DNA of 64,000 nucleotides, from positions 248,001-312,000 of the forward strand of contig NZ_BAYA01000001.1 in NCBI RefSeq assembly GCF_000685015.1. Direction: 5' to 3'. Shown here piece after piece: positions 10,180 to 19,493 of this stretch (position 1 is its first letter; the number at the start of each line of letters is the position of its first letter). The notes beneath the pieces are model-generated. The model was not told the origin of the DNA. It saw nothing but the letters and a program-made list of their open reading frames with translations, and ran no database searches. Made by a program: the position numbers and the translations under genes. This DNA is from Paraburkholderia bannensis NBRC 103871 (GTDB taxonomy: Bacteria > Pseudomonadota > Gammaproteobacteria > Burkholderiales > Burkholderiaceae).

Positions 10180-10989
10180 TTAGCCGAGCAGCAGCATGGC
10201 CAGCGGCAAGACCGGCAACAGCGCGTCGATGCGGTCGAGGACGCCGCCGTGACCGGGCAGCAGGCCGCTCGAATCCTTCACGCCGGCCTGGCGCTTGAGC
10301 ATCGACTCGAACAGATCGCCGATCACGCTGAACGCGACCAGCACCGTCAGCACGAAGAGCGCACGGCCAACGCCCAACTGGGCAGCCAGCGCCGAATACA
10401 AGGTGGGCTCGAACGCTTGCAGCACGAGCGCGGCGACCGACACGACCATCACGGCGGCCCAGCCGCCCACGGCGCCTTCCCAGGTCTTGCCGGGACTGAT
10501 CGCGGGAGCCAGTTTATGCTTTCCGAATGCCTTGCCCGAGAAGTATGCGCCGATATCGGCCAGCCAGACCACGAGCAGAAGCGAGAGTACGAAGCTCACG
10601 CCCAGCGCGCGGGCGGCGACGAGCGCATGCCAGCAGGCGGCAAAGAGGATGAAGCCGGCGGCCAGCAGGAAAGCGCGCCAGGCGCCTGCGGCCAGCACCG
10701 GCTTGCGGGCCAGCACATAAGGGCCGGCGACGAGCCAGAAAATGCCCGCCGCCTGGTAAAGCGGCCGAGCGGATTCCAGCCGGGTGCTGGCAAAGACGAG
10801 AACGGCGGCGATGGCCGCGTAGACGATCGAGCCGACCTTGCCGGCCTTGAGCAGGCGCGCCCATTCCCACGCGGCGAACACCACCACGAGGCCGATCAGC
10901 GCGCCAAAGGCGGCCACCGGCGCGAACAGCGTAACCGGCAGGAAGACGGCCAGCAGGACGATCGCCGTGATGACACGGGTCTTTAGCAT
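10180..10989 (-). CDS. cdsA: Phosphatidate cytidylyltransferase CdsA
   Basis: CdsA makes CDP-diacylglycerol, the precursor of all membrane phospholipids. The protein has 269 residues with about eight hydrophobic membrane segments. The C-terminal signature [21 protein letters not shown] followed by VLDRID matches the CDP-diglyceride synthetase pattern almost exactly, including the KD and HGG-x-DR-x-D residues. Its start ATG (10989) lies inside the last codons of uppS, a 7-bp overlap that suggests coupled translation. dxr follows after 24 bp. Confidence 0.97.
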   Translation of the reverse strand: MLKTRVITAIVLLAVFLPVTLFAPVAAFGALIGLVVVFAAWEWARLLKAGKVGSIVYAAIAAVLVFASTRLESARPLYQAAGIFWLVAGPYVLARKPVLAAGAWRAFLLAAGFILFAACWHALVAARALGVSFVLSLLLVVWLADIGAYFSGKAFGKHKLAPAISPGKTWEGAVGGWAAVMVVSVAALVLQAFEPTLYSALAAQLGVGRALFVLTVLVAFSVIGDLFESMLKRQAGVKDSSGLLPGHGGVLDRIDALLPVLPLAMLLLG

Positions 10990-11765
10990 GAAAGCGAGTC
11001 GGCGTTCTGGTTTTGTTTGACGAGCTGGGCGCTCGTACGGCCGAAGCGGCGCTCACGATCGGTGTAGGACTCGATGGCGCGGTTCAGCGCGTCCGCATCG
11101 AAATCCGGCCAATACGTGTCGGTGAAATAAAATTCTGCGTATGCGAGCTGCCAGAGCAGGAAATTGCTCACGCGCTGCTCGCCGCCGGTGCGGATGAAGA
11201 GATCCGGCTCCGGCGCGTAGTTCATGGCGAGATACTGGCTGACCGTGTCTTCGGTCACCGGCACCGCTTCGCCTGCCGCCACCGACGCTTCGACCAGCTT
11301 GCGCGTGGCCTGCATGATGTCCCAGCGACCGCCGTAATTCGCGGCGATCGTCAGCGTGAGACGGGTGTTGCGCGCGGTTTTGGTTTCCGCGCGGCGAATC
11401 AGGTCCTGGATGCGTTCATTGAACATCGACAGATCGCCTACTACGCGCAGGCGAATGCCGTTCGCGTGCAGGCGCGCCACTTCGCGCTCGAGCGCGGTGA
11501 CGAACAGACGCATCAGGAAGGAGACTTCGTCGGTCGGACGCCGCCAGTTCTCGGAACTGAAAGCGAACAGCGTGACGAACTCGACGCCGCGCGCGACGCA
11601 CGCCTCGACGACCGAACGCACGGCGTCCACGCCGCGCGTATGGCCAGCGACGCGCGGCAGGCGGCGCTGCGTTGCCCAGCGGCCGTTGCCGTCCATGATG
11701 ATCGCGATGTGGCGCGGTACGGCCGCCACGTCGGGCACGTGAACGGTTGAGCTGGTATAGGTCAT
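10983..11765 (-). CDS. uppS: Undecaprenyl diphosphate synthase (cis-prenyltransferase)
   Basis: UppS condenses isopentenyl diphosphate onto farnesyl diphosphate to give the C55 carrier for peptidoglycan and O-antigen. The signature [18 protein letters not shown] (residues about 18-35) holds the catalytic Asp in DGNGRWA, followed by [10 protein letters not shown]. The C-terminal part has [21 protein letters not shown] and [15 protein letters not shown], standard for the family. Length 260 residues. It is transcribed just before cdsA with overlapping ends. Confidence 0.98.
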   Translation of the reverse strand: MTYTSSTVHVPDVAAVPRHIAIIMDGNGRWATQRRLPRVAGHTRGVDAVRSVVEACVARGVEFVTLFAFSSENWRRPTDEVSFLMRLFVTALEREVARLHANGIRLRVVGDLSMFNERIQDLIRRAETKTARNTRLTLTIAANYGGRWDIMQATRKLVEASVAAGEAVPVTEDTVSQYLAMNYAPEPDLFIRTGGEQRVSNFLLWQLAYAEFYFTDTYWPDFDADALNRAIESYTDRERRFGRTSAQLVKQNQNADSLSC

Positions 11766-11828
11766 GGCCGTCGGACTAAGACTGCAATAAGGAAAGAAAA
11801 CCCTGGCGGGACTGGAAGCCTTGCGGCC

Positions 11829-12389
11829 TCAGACCGTCATGATTTCCGCTTCCTTCGTCTGGACGAGCTTGTCGATTTCGGCCACGAAGCGATCCGTCAG
11901 CTTCTGGACGTCGTCGCTGCCGCGGCGCTCGTCGTCTTCCGAGATTTCCTTGTCCTTGACGAGCTTCTTCAGTTGCTCGTTGGCGTCGCGACGCAGGTTA
12001 CGCACGGCGACCTTGGCCGTTTCGCCTTCGTTCTTGACGACCTTGGTGAGTTCCTTGCGGCGCTCTTCGGTCAGTGCGGGCATCGGCACGCGGATCAGGT
12101 CGCCGTGCGTTGCCGGGTTCAGGCCGAGCTCCGAGTCGCGGATCGCTTTTTCGATCACCGGAACCATCTTCTTTTCCCAGGCCTGGACGCCGATCGTGCG
12201 TGCATCGACGAGCGTCATGTTCGCGACCTGCGAGATGGGCACGGGCGAACCGTAGTAATCGACCTGAATGTGGTCGAGCAGACCGGTGTGTGCGCGGCCC
12301 GTGCGGATCTTCGCCAGGTCGCTCTTGAATGCGTCGATCGAACGCTGCATTTTCTGCTCAGCGCCCTTCTTGATGTCAGCCACAGCCAT
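11829..12389 (-). CDS. frr: Ribosome recycling factor
   Basis: RRF, with EF-G, splits post-termination ribosomes. The 186 residues match the family. The three-helix-bundle domain begins [19 protein letters not shown], and the small domain has [16 protein letters not shown]. Further helices carry [19 protein letters not shown] and [14 protein letters not shown]. It sits 92 bp downstream of pyrH, the usual tsf-pyrH-frr order. Confidence 0.98.
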   Translation of the reverse strand: MAVADIKKGAEQKMQRSIDAFKSDLAKIRTGRAHTGLLDHIQVDYYGSPVPISQVANMTLVDARTIGVQAWEKKMVPVIEKAIRDSELGLNPATHGDLIRVPMPALTEERRKELTKVVKNEGETAKVAVRNLRRDANEQLKKLVKDKEISEDDERRGSDDVQKLTDRFVAEIDKLVQTKEAEIMTV

Positions 12390-12481
12390 TTTGATACCTC
12401 CGAACCTTCATTACGGTACGGGCCCGCCTGCGCGCATAGTGGGCGGCGCGGCCCGAGATCGATCTCGCGTGAGACGAGAGT

Positions 12482-13228
<747 letters not shown>

Positions 13229-13372
13229 CTAACAGGGCAATAACTTGAAACTGTAGGGGTGAAATACGGCTTGGGGCAAGCGCCACCAGAAATAGCGAAG
13301 ATTTGCGCCACGAGGCACGGCGGTATTACGCCATGCCCGGCGTCGCTAATTCGGGCGTCGCTACGCTGCCCA

Positions 13373-13397
13373 CCGCGGCGGTGAAACACCGCCGCGG
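13373..13397. repeat. Strong hairpin between tsf and pyrH
   Basis: A perfect 11-bp inverted repeat (CCGCGGCGGTG / CACCGCCGCGG) with a 3-base loop lies in the 277-bp non-coding stretch between tsf and pyrH. No T-run follows on either side, so it is not a standard intrinsic terminator. It could be a processing or pause site. The rest of the gap shows nothing I recognise. Confidence 0.6.
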
Positions 13398-13475
13398 CTT
13401 GCTACGGTACTGCGGTACGGCTTTTACTGCTTTGAAGCTTGCTGCTTTGACACTTGCTAAAGGCTTGCGCGGCCT

Positions 13476-14357
13476 TTATTGCTGCTTTGCAGCAGCGACT
13501 TGCGCGGCCACTTCGGCTGCGAAGTCGTCTTGACGCTTCTCGATGCCTTCGCCGACGACGAACAGCGCGAACTTCTGCACCGAGCTGTTAGCAGCCTTCA
13601 GCATCTGTTCGATCGTCTGCTTGTCGTTCTTAACGAACGGCTGGTTCAGCAGCGAGACTTCCTTCAGGTACTTCTGAACCGAACCGTCGACCATCTTGGC
13701 GACGATTTCAGCCGGCTTGCCCGATTCGGCAGCCTTCTGCTCGGCGATGCTGCGCTCCTTGGCGATCAGCTCGGCCGGCACGTCGTCCGACGACAGCGAG
13801 ACCGGCTTCATTGCCGCGATGTGCATTGCGACGTCCTTGCCGACCTGCTCATCAGCGCCCGTGTAGTCGACCAGCACGCCGATGCGCGTGCCGTGGAGGT
13901 ACGCTGCCAGCTTGTTAGCCGTTTCGAAACGCGCGAAGCGGCGGATCGAGACGTTTTCGCCGATCTTGCCGACCAGTGCCAGACGCACTGCGTCGACCGT
14001 CGAGCCTTCCAGCGGCAGAGCCGACAGGGCAGCGACGTCAGCCGGGTTTTGCGTTGCGACCAGTTCGGCCACCGTGTTCGAGAACGCGAGGAAGTCGTCG
14101 TTCTTCGCGACGAAGTCGGTTTCGCAGTTCAGCTCAACCACGGCGCCAGCGTTGCCGCCGATGAACGAAGCGATCACGCCTTCAGCCGTCACGCGCGATG
14201 CAGCCTTGCTCGCCTTGTTGCCGAGCTTGACGCGCAGGAGTTCTTCAGCGCGTGCGAGGTCGCCGTCGGCTTCCGTCAGCGCCTTCTTGCATTCCATCAT
14301 CGGCGCGTCGGTCTTCGCGCGCAGTTCTGCCACCATGCTTGCGGTAATTGCCGCCAT
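13476..14357 (-). CDS. tsf: Elongation factor Ts
   Basis: EF-Ts exchanges GDP on EF-Tu. The 293 residues begin [20 protein letters not shown]. They contain the [10 protein letters not shown] signature (in [13 protein letters not shown]) and the two EF-TS dimerisation/core regions, ending in [12 protein letters not shown]. Two consecutive ATG codons occur (14360 and 14357). GGAG lies 3 nt before the first and 6 nt before the second, and the family protein begins MAAITAS, so I prefer 14357. It follows rpsB with a terminator-like hairpin between them. Confidence 0.97.
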   Translation of the reverse strand: MAAITASMVAELRAKTDAPMMECKKALTEADGDLARAEELLRVKLGNKASKAASRVTAEGVIASFIGGNAGAVVELNCETDFVAKNDDFLAFSNTVAELVATQNPADVAALSALPLEGSTVDAVRLALVGKIGENVSIRRFARFETANKLAAYLHGTRIGVLVDYTGADEQVGKDVAMHIAAMKPVSLSSDDVPAELIAKERSIAEQKAAESGKPAEIVAKMVDGSVQKYLKEVSLLNQPFVKNDKQTIEQMLKAANSSVQKFALFVVGEGIEKRQDDFAAEVAAQVAAAKQQ

Positions 14358-14516
14358 CATTCGCTCCTTGAGTCTGTCTGGTACGCGCCGGCCGCATGAT
14401 TCGATGCAACCGGCAGGAATTCGTTTCCGTTTTTGCCCGTGCTGAAACGCTTTTTTACAGCTGCTTCTACAGGACTACGGTGCCGCCCATATGACGGGCG
14501 TCGAATGCCACGGCTT

Positions 14517-14550
14517 AAAAAAAAGGGGCCTATGGAAAGCCCCCTTTTCT
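14517..14550 (-). terminator. Intrinsic terminator/attenuator between rpsB and tsf
   Basis: Read on the minus strand, an A/G-rich arm (AGAAAAGGGGG) pairs with a CCCC arm that runs into eight T residues. The arms are separated by a short loop, and the hairpin lies just past the rpsB stop. Its place before tsf suggests partial termination that sets S2 above or apart from the downstream genes. Confidence 0.75.
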
Positions 14551-14570
14551 TGCCGGACACCGGGGGCAGC

Positions 14571-15326
14571 TTACGCCTCCGGGCTGACCTCGACGAACTC
14601 GTCGTCGCCTTCGTTGCCGCGCGCGGCTGCGACCACTTCGTTCACCGAGTTAGCACGACCTTCGAGGATCGCGTCTGCCACGCCTTGCGTGTACAGGGCG
14701 ACTGCCTTGCTGGCGTCGTCGTTACCCGGGATGACGTAGTCGATGCCTTCCGGCGAGTGGTTCGTGTCGACCACGGCGATGACGGGGATGCCCAGCTTGT
14801 TGGCTTCCGTCACAGCGATCTTGTGGTAGCCGACGTCAACCACGAAGATTGCGTCCGGAATGCCGCCCATGTCCTTCACGCCGCCGATCGACTTTTGCAG
14901 CTTGGCGATTTCGCGTTCGAACAGGAGCGCTTCCTTCTTGCTCATCTTTTCGAGTTCGCCTGCCTCGACTGCTGCTTCCATGTCCTTCAGGCGCTTGATC
15001 GAAACCTTCAGCGTCTTGAAGTTGGTCAGCATACCGCCGAGCCAGCGCGCGTTCACGAACGGCATGCCAGCGCGTTGCGCTTCTTCAGCGATCGTGTCAC
15101 GCGATTGACGCTTCGTGCCGACGAACAGGATCGTGCCACGGTTCGATGCCAGCTGACGCACATACTTCAGTGCGTCGTTGTACATCGGCAGCGTCTTTTC
15201 GAGGTTGATGATGTGAATCTTGTTGCGATGACCGAAAATGAAGGGGGCCATCTTCGGGTTCCAGAAGCGCGTCTGGTGACCGAAGTGGACACCTGCTTCC
15301 AGCATTTGGCGCATGGTAACTGCCAT
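14571..15326 (-). CDS. rpsB: 30S ribosomal protein S2
   Basis: S2 is a structural protein of the small subunit, needed for S1 binding. The 251 residues start [20 protein letters not shown], with the conserved [21 protein letters not shown] and the [15 protein letters not shown] segment near the C-terminus. The tail is slightly acidic ([12 protein letters not shown]). It is the first gene of the translation/envelope cluster, with a promoter candidate about 230 bp upstream and so a long leader. Confidence 0.98.
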   Translation of the reverse strand: MAVTMRQMLEAGVHFGHQTRFWNPKMAPFIFGHRNKIHIINLEKTLPMYNDALKYVRQLASNRGTILFVGTKRQSRDTIAEEAQRAGMPFVNARWLGGMLTNFKTLKVSIKRLKDMEAAVEAGELEKMSKKEALLFEREIAKLQKSIGGVKDMGGIPDAIFVVDVGYHKIAVTEANKLGIPVIAVVDTNHSPEGIDYVIPGNDDASKAVALYTQGVADAILEGRANSVNEVVAAARGNEGDDEFVEVSPEA

Positions 15327-15557
15327 GTTTCAATTCTCCGCTAGGGTTGGTTTCTTAAGCCGACTGCCGTATCGGTGCGCCGCCCCGCCTTATGAGGATC
15401 CGGGACTGGCGCGCCCGACACCCTGGGTGCGCCGGCTCGCGATTTCAAATTGCACTACCGTTGCCATTCATTGTTTATGGCCTGCAGCAACATCAGGCCC
15501 AGCCACCCACACGCAACCATTCTATTTTCGAACGGGACGGGAGCGACTTAGCCCAAG

Positions 15558-15587
15558 AGTATAGCACGCAAAGTGTGCATGCCTCAA
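15558..15587 (-). promoter_or_regulatory. Sigma-70-like promoter for rpsB
   Basis: On the minus strand, TTGAGG (15582-15587) and TATACT (15558-15563) are separated by 18 bp, a good match to the housekeeping consensus. The predicted start near 15550 gives a leader of about 220 nt before the rpsB ATG, long enough to hold an S2 autoregulatory structure as known for rpsB in other proteobacteria. I did not fold it. The rest of 15327-15749 shows no gene. Confidence 0.6.
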
Positions 15588-15708
15588 GACGGCTAATACC
15601 CTCGGACAAAGGCCGCCGAGTGACCGTCAACTGCCCGCCAACCCAGCGATCGATTCGATCGTGCTTTCGCACGCGCCTTTTCAAAAGCCAGCGACCGTAG
15701 GGATAAGG

Positions 15709-15717
15709 TGCGATAAT
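15709..15717 (+). promoter_or_regulatory. Extended -10 promoter candidate for map
   Basis: TGCGATAAT is an extended -10 (TGnGATAAT) 32 bp before the map ATG. No good -35 element is visible at the right distance. It would give a leader of about 26 nt. Confidence 0.4.
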
Positions 15718-15749
15718 TCGATATTCGACTGCATTTTCGGGCGCACACC

Positions 15750-16571
15750 ATGGCCATTTCGATCAAGAACGAACACGACATCGCGCAAATGCGCGTCGCC
15801 TGCCGACTGGCGAGCGAGGTGCTCGACTACATTACGCCCTTCGTGGTTGCGGGCGTCACGACCGGCGAAATCGACCGGCTCTGCCACGAGTACATGACCA
15901 ACGTTCAAGGCACGGTGCCCGCGCCGCTGAACTACCAGCCGCCCGGCTATCCGCCCTACCCGAAGGCAATCTGCACGTCGATCAACGACGTGATCTGTCA
16001 CGGTATTCCGGGCGACAAGGCGCTGAAGAACGGCGACACGCTCAATATCGACGTCACCGTCATCAAGGACGGCTACTTCGGCGACACGAGCCGCATGTTT
16101 ATCGTCGGCGAGGGCTCGATCCTCGCAAAGCGCCTCGTGCAGACCACCTATGAATGTATGTGGCTCGGCATCGACCAGGTGCGTCCGGGCGGCCATCTGG
16201 GCGACATCGGCCACGCGATCCAGCGTTATGCGGAAGCCCAGGGCTATAGCGTGGTGCGCGAATACTGCGGCCACGGCATCGGCACGGTGTTCCACGACGA
16301 GCCGCAGGTGCTCCACTACGGCCGCCCCGGCACGGGCGCGGAACTGCTGCCCGGCATGATCTTCACCATCGAGCCGATGATCAACGCGGGCCGCCGTGAA
16401 ATCCGCACCATGCCGGATCAATGGACGGTCAAGACCAAGGATCGCAGCCTGTCGGCGCAGTGGGAGCACACCGTGCTCGTTACGGAAACCGGCTACGAAG
16501 TGCTGACGGTTTCGGCGGGCACCCCCGCGAAGCCGGCGATCGTCGCCCAGACGGCGGGCGCGCCGGCTTAA
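15750..16571 (+). CDS. map: Type I methionine aminopeptidase
   Basis: MetAP removes the N-terminal methionine from nascent proteins. The five metal ligands are visible: Asp residues in NIDVTVIKDGYFGDTSRMF, His in CGHGIGTVFHDEPQ, Glu in IFTIEPMI and Glu in SAQWEHTVLV. Length 273 residues, usual for the family with a slightly longer Ala/Pro-rich tail. map is divergent from rpsB, a common proteobacterial arrangement, and precedes glnD. Confidence 0.97.
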   Translation: MAISIKNEHDIAQMRVACRLASEVLDYITPFVVAGVTTGEIDRLCHEYMTNVQGTVPAPLNYQPPGYPPYPKAICTSINDVICHGIPGDKALKNGDTLNIDVTVIKDGYFGDTSRMFIVGEGSILAKRLVQTTYECMWLGIDQVRPGGHLGDIGHAIQRYAEAQGYSVVREYCGHGIGTVFHDEPQVLHYGRPGTGAELLPGMIFTIEPMINAGRREIRTMPDQWTVKTKDRSLSAQWEHTVLVTETGYEVLTVSAGTPAKPAIVAQTAGAPA

Positions 16572-16889
16572 AGCGGCTGGCAAGACCGAACCGCCGCTCG
16601 CGGCCCGTTTGCCCATTTGCCCGTTTAATCGGGCCGTGTCCAGACGAAGGCGGTTCAAGGCTTCCCGCAGCGCGCGGGAAGCCTGCACAGGCAACACAAG
16701 ACACAGCAGACACAGCAGCAGACAGCGCATTACCCGCACTATCGTAATGACACGGGGAATGACAAGGCTGCGGCCCGGCGAAAACCGGCCGAAATGCCGG
16801 CAAAGCGGCACCCCACCCCGAAAGGCTCGCCCTGCGAGCGCCCTCGTCGCAAGAGATTGCCCGACCAACCGCGCCACCATCACCAGACC
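16572..16889 (+). other. Non-coding gap map-glnD
   Basis: This 318-bp GC-rich stretch lies between map and glnD on the same strand. The glnD frame is open back to 16794, but the added residues (Pro/Arg/His-rich) are not family-like. I see no convincing promoter, terminator or RNA gene. Confidence 0.5.
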
Positions 16890-19469
16890 ATGAGCGTTCT
16901 CGCCGTCGCCGCACCCGATACGTCGTCGCTGAAGTCCGACTACAAGGCCGCCAAGGCCGAGTTGCTCGAACGCTTCAAGAGCACGTCCAACGTCGATTCG
17001 CTGATGCGCGCGCTGGCCCGCACCACCGACGAGACATTGCGCCGCGCCTGGAACCTGTGCGAGCTGCCCGCGTCGCTGGCGCTGGTCGCCGTGGGTGGCT
17101 TCGGCCGGGGCGAACTCGCGCCGTTCTCCGACGTCGACATCCTCGTGCTGTTGCCCGATGACGAAGCGCTCACGCCGCTCGAAGCACGCATCGAGCGCTT
17201 TATCGGCCTCGCCTGGGATCTTGGGCTGGAAATCGGCAGCAGCGTGCGTAGCGTCTCGCAATGCCTCGAAGAAGCGGCCAATGACGTGACCGTGCGCACG
17301 TCACTGCTCGAAGCGCGCCGTATCACCGGCAGCACCACGCTGTTCGGCGACTTCGCCCAGCGCTACCGGGACGCCATGGACCCGCGCGCGTTCTTCCAGG
17401 CCAAGGTGCTGGAAATGCGCCAGCGCCATGCGCGCTTCCAGGACACACCCTACGCACTGGAACCGAACGTCAAGGAAAGCCCCGGCGGCCTGCGCGACCT
17501 GCAACTGATCCTGTGGATCACGGAAGCCGCGGCATTCGGCAGCAGCTGGAAAGAACTCGACCAGCGCGGCCTCATCACCACGCGCGAAGCGCGCGAACTG
17601 CGCCGCAACGAGGCGTTCCTGAAGGCGCTGCGTGCGCGTCTGCACGTGATCGCCGGACGTCGCCAGGACATCCTCGTTTTTGACCTGCAGACGCCCGTTG
17701 CGGAAAGCTTCGGCTTCAAGGCCAGCAGCGCGCGGCGCGCCAGCGAGCAGTTGATGCGGCGCTATTACTGGGCCGCCAAAGCGGTGACCCAGCTGGCCAG
17801 CATCCTGATCCAGAACATCGAAGCCCAGCTCTTCCCGAGCACGAGCGGCATCACGCGCACGCTGTCGGAACACTTCGTCGAAAAACAGGGCATGATCGAA
17901 ATCGTGACCGACGACGTGTTCGAGCGCGAACCGCACACGATCCTCGAAGCCTTCCTGCTCTACGAGCAGGTGCCCGGCGTGAAGGGGCTGTCGGCGCGCA
18001 CCATGCGCGCGCTCTACAACGCGCGCGAGACGATGGGTCTGGAGTGGCGCCGCGATCCGGAAAACCGTCGCCTCTTCATGGAAATCCTGAAGCAGCCGGC
18101 CGGCATCACGCACGCCATGCGGCTGATGAACCAGACGAGCGTGCTCGGCCGCTACCTGCTGAATTTCCGCCGCATCGTCGGACAGATGCAGCACGACCTC
18201 TATCACGTCTACACGGTCGACCAGCACATCCTGATGGTGCTGCGTAACATCCGCCGCTTCGCCGTGGCCGAACACGCGCACGAATATCCGTTCTGCAGCC
18301 AGTTGATCGCCAACTTCGAGCGGCCCTGGGTGCTGTACGTAGCAGCGCTCTTTCACGACATCGCCAAGGGGCGCGGCGGCGATCACTCGCAGCTCGGCAT
18401 GGCGGACGCGCGGCGCTTTTGCCGCGAACACGGCATCGAGGACGAAGACGCCGACCTGATCGTCTGGCTCGTCCAGCAGCATCTGACCATGAGCCAGGTC
18501 GCGCAGAAGCAGGACACGAGCGATCCCGAAGTGGTGAAGCGTTTCGCCGATCTGGTGGGTTCGGAGCGGCGGCTGTCGGCGCTATATCTGCTGACCGTGG
18601 CCGACATTCGCGGCACCAGCCCGAAGGTCTGGAACAACTGGAAAGGCAAGCTGCTCGAAGACCTCTACCGGTCGACGCTGGCCGTGCTCGGCGGTGCGCG
18701 CCCCGATACGCATTCGGAACTCAAGACGCGCCAGGAACTGGCGCTCGCGCTGCTGCGCCTCGAAACCGTGCCGGAGAACGCGCATCGCGCACTCTGGGAC
18801 AAGCTCGACGTCGGCTATTTCCTGCGTCACGACGCCGCCGATATCGCCTGGCAGACGCGCGTGCTCTACCGGCATGTGGAAACGCCCTCGCCCGTCGTGC
18901 GCGCGCGGCCCTCGCCGATCGGCGAAGCGCTGCAGGTGCTCGTCTACGCGAAGGATCGTCCCGATCTGTTCGCGACGATGTGCGCGTACTTCGACCGCAG
19001 CGGCCTGTCCGTGCTCGACGCCCGCGTGAGTACGACGCGTCATGGCTACGCGCTGGACAATTTCATCGTCGCCCACACCGAGGGCGACGTGCATTACCGC
19101 GACATCGCGAACCTGGTCGAACAGGAACTCGCAGAACGCCTCGCGGCCGAAAGCCACGTGCTGCCGGAACCGTCGAAGGGACGGCTCTCGCGACTGTCGC
19201 GCACCTTCCCGGTGACGCCGCGCGTCGACCTGCGGGCCGACGAGCGCGGCCAGTACTACATCCTGTCCGTGTCGGCCAACGACCGGCCGGGCCTTCTTTA
19301 TTCGATCGCGCGCGTGCTGGCCGAGCACCGGGTCGGCGTCCACGCGGCGCGGATCAACACGCTCGGCGAGCGCGTCGAAGACGTATTCCTGCTGGACGGT
19401 TCGGGTCTCTCCGACAACCGCCTGCAGATCCGTGTCGAAACCGAACTGCTGCGCGCGATAGCAGTGTGA
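16890..19469 (+). CDS. glnD: Bifunctional uridylyltransferase/uridylyl-removing enzyme GlnD
   Basis: GlnD senses glutamine and uridylylates or deuridylylates PII proteins. The 859 residues show four domains in order. First is a nucleotidyltransferase with [20 protein letters not shown] (residues about 68-87). A helical linker follows, then an HD phosphohydrolase domain with [14 protein letters not shown] (about 490). Two C-terminal ACT domains complete it ([15 protein letters not shown] and [15 protein letters not shown]). The start is the ATG at 16890 ([20 protein letters not shown]). All catalytic motifs appear intact. The next gene begins 24 bp downstream. Confidence 0.97.
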   Translation: MSVLAVAAPDTSSLKSDYKAAKAELLERFKSTSNVDSLMRALARTTDETLRRAWNLCELPASLALVAVGGFGRGELAPFSDVDILVLLPDDEALTPLEARIERFIGLAWDLGLEIGSSVRSVSQCLEEAANDVTVRTSLLEARRITGSTTLFGDFAQRYRDAMDPRAFFQAKVLEMRQRHARFQDTPYALEPNVKESPGGLRDLQLILWITEAAAFGSSWKELDQRGLITTREARELRRNEAFLKALRARLHVIAGRRQDILVFDLQTPVAESFGFKASSARRASEQLMRRYYWAAKAVTQLASILIQNIEAQLFPSTSGITRTLSEHFVEKQGMIEIVTDDVFEREPHTILEAFLLYEQVPGVKGLSARTMRALYNARETMGLEWRRDPENRRLFMEILKQPAGITHAMRLMNQTSVLGRYLLNFRRIVGQMQHDLYHVYTVDQHILMVLRNIRRFAVAEHAHEYPFCSQLIANFERPWVLYVAALFHDIAKGRGGDHSQLGMADARRFCREHGIEDEDADLIVWLVQQHLTMSQVAQKQDTSDPEVVKRFADLVGSERRLSALYLLTVADIRGTSPKVWNNWKGKLLEDLYRSTLAVLGGARPDTHSELKTRQELALALLRLETVPENAHRALWDKLDVGYFLRHDAADIAWQTRVLYRHVETPSPVVRARPSPIGEALQVLVYAKDRPDLFATMCAYFDRSGLSVLDARVSTTRHGYALDNFIVAHTEGDVHYRDIANLVEQELAERLAAESHVLPEPSKGRLSRLSRTFPVTPRVDLRADERGQYYILSVSANDRPGLLYSIARVLAEHRVGVHAARINTLGERVEDVFLLDGSGLSDNRLQIRVETELLRAIAV

Positions 19470-19493
19470 AAGTCAAAGCGAATTACCTGAATC

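Noticed and set aside
13373..13397. Standard intrinsic terminator between tsf and pyrH
   Set aside because: The stem is strong but no T-run follows on either strand, so it is listed only as a hairpin.
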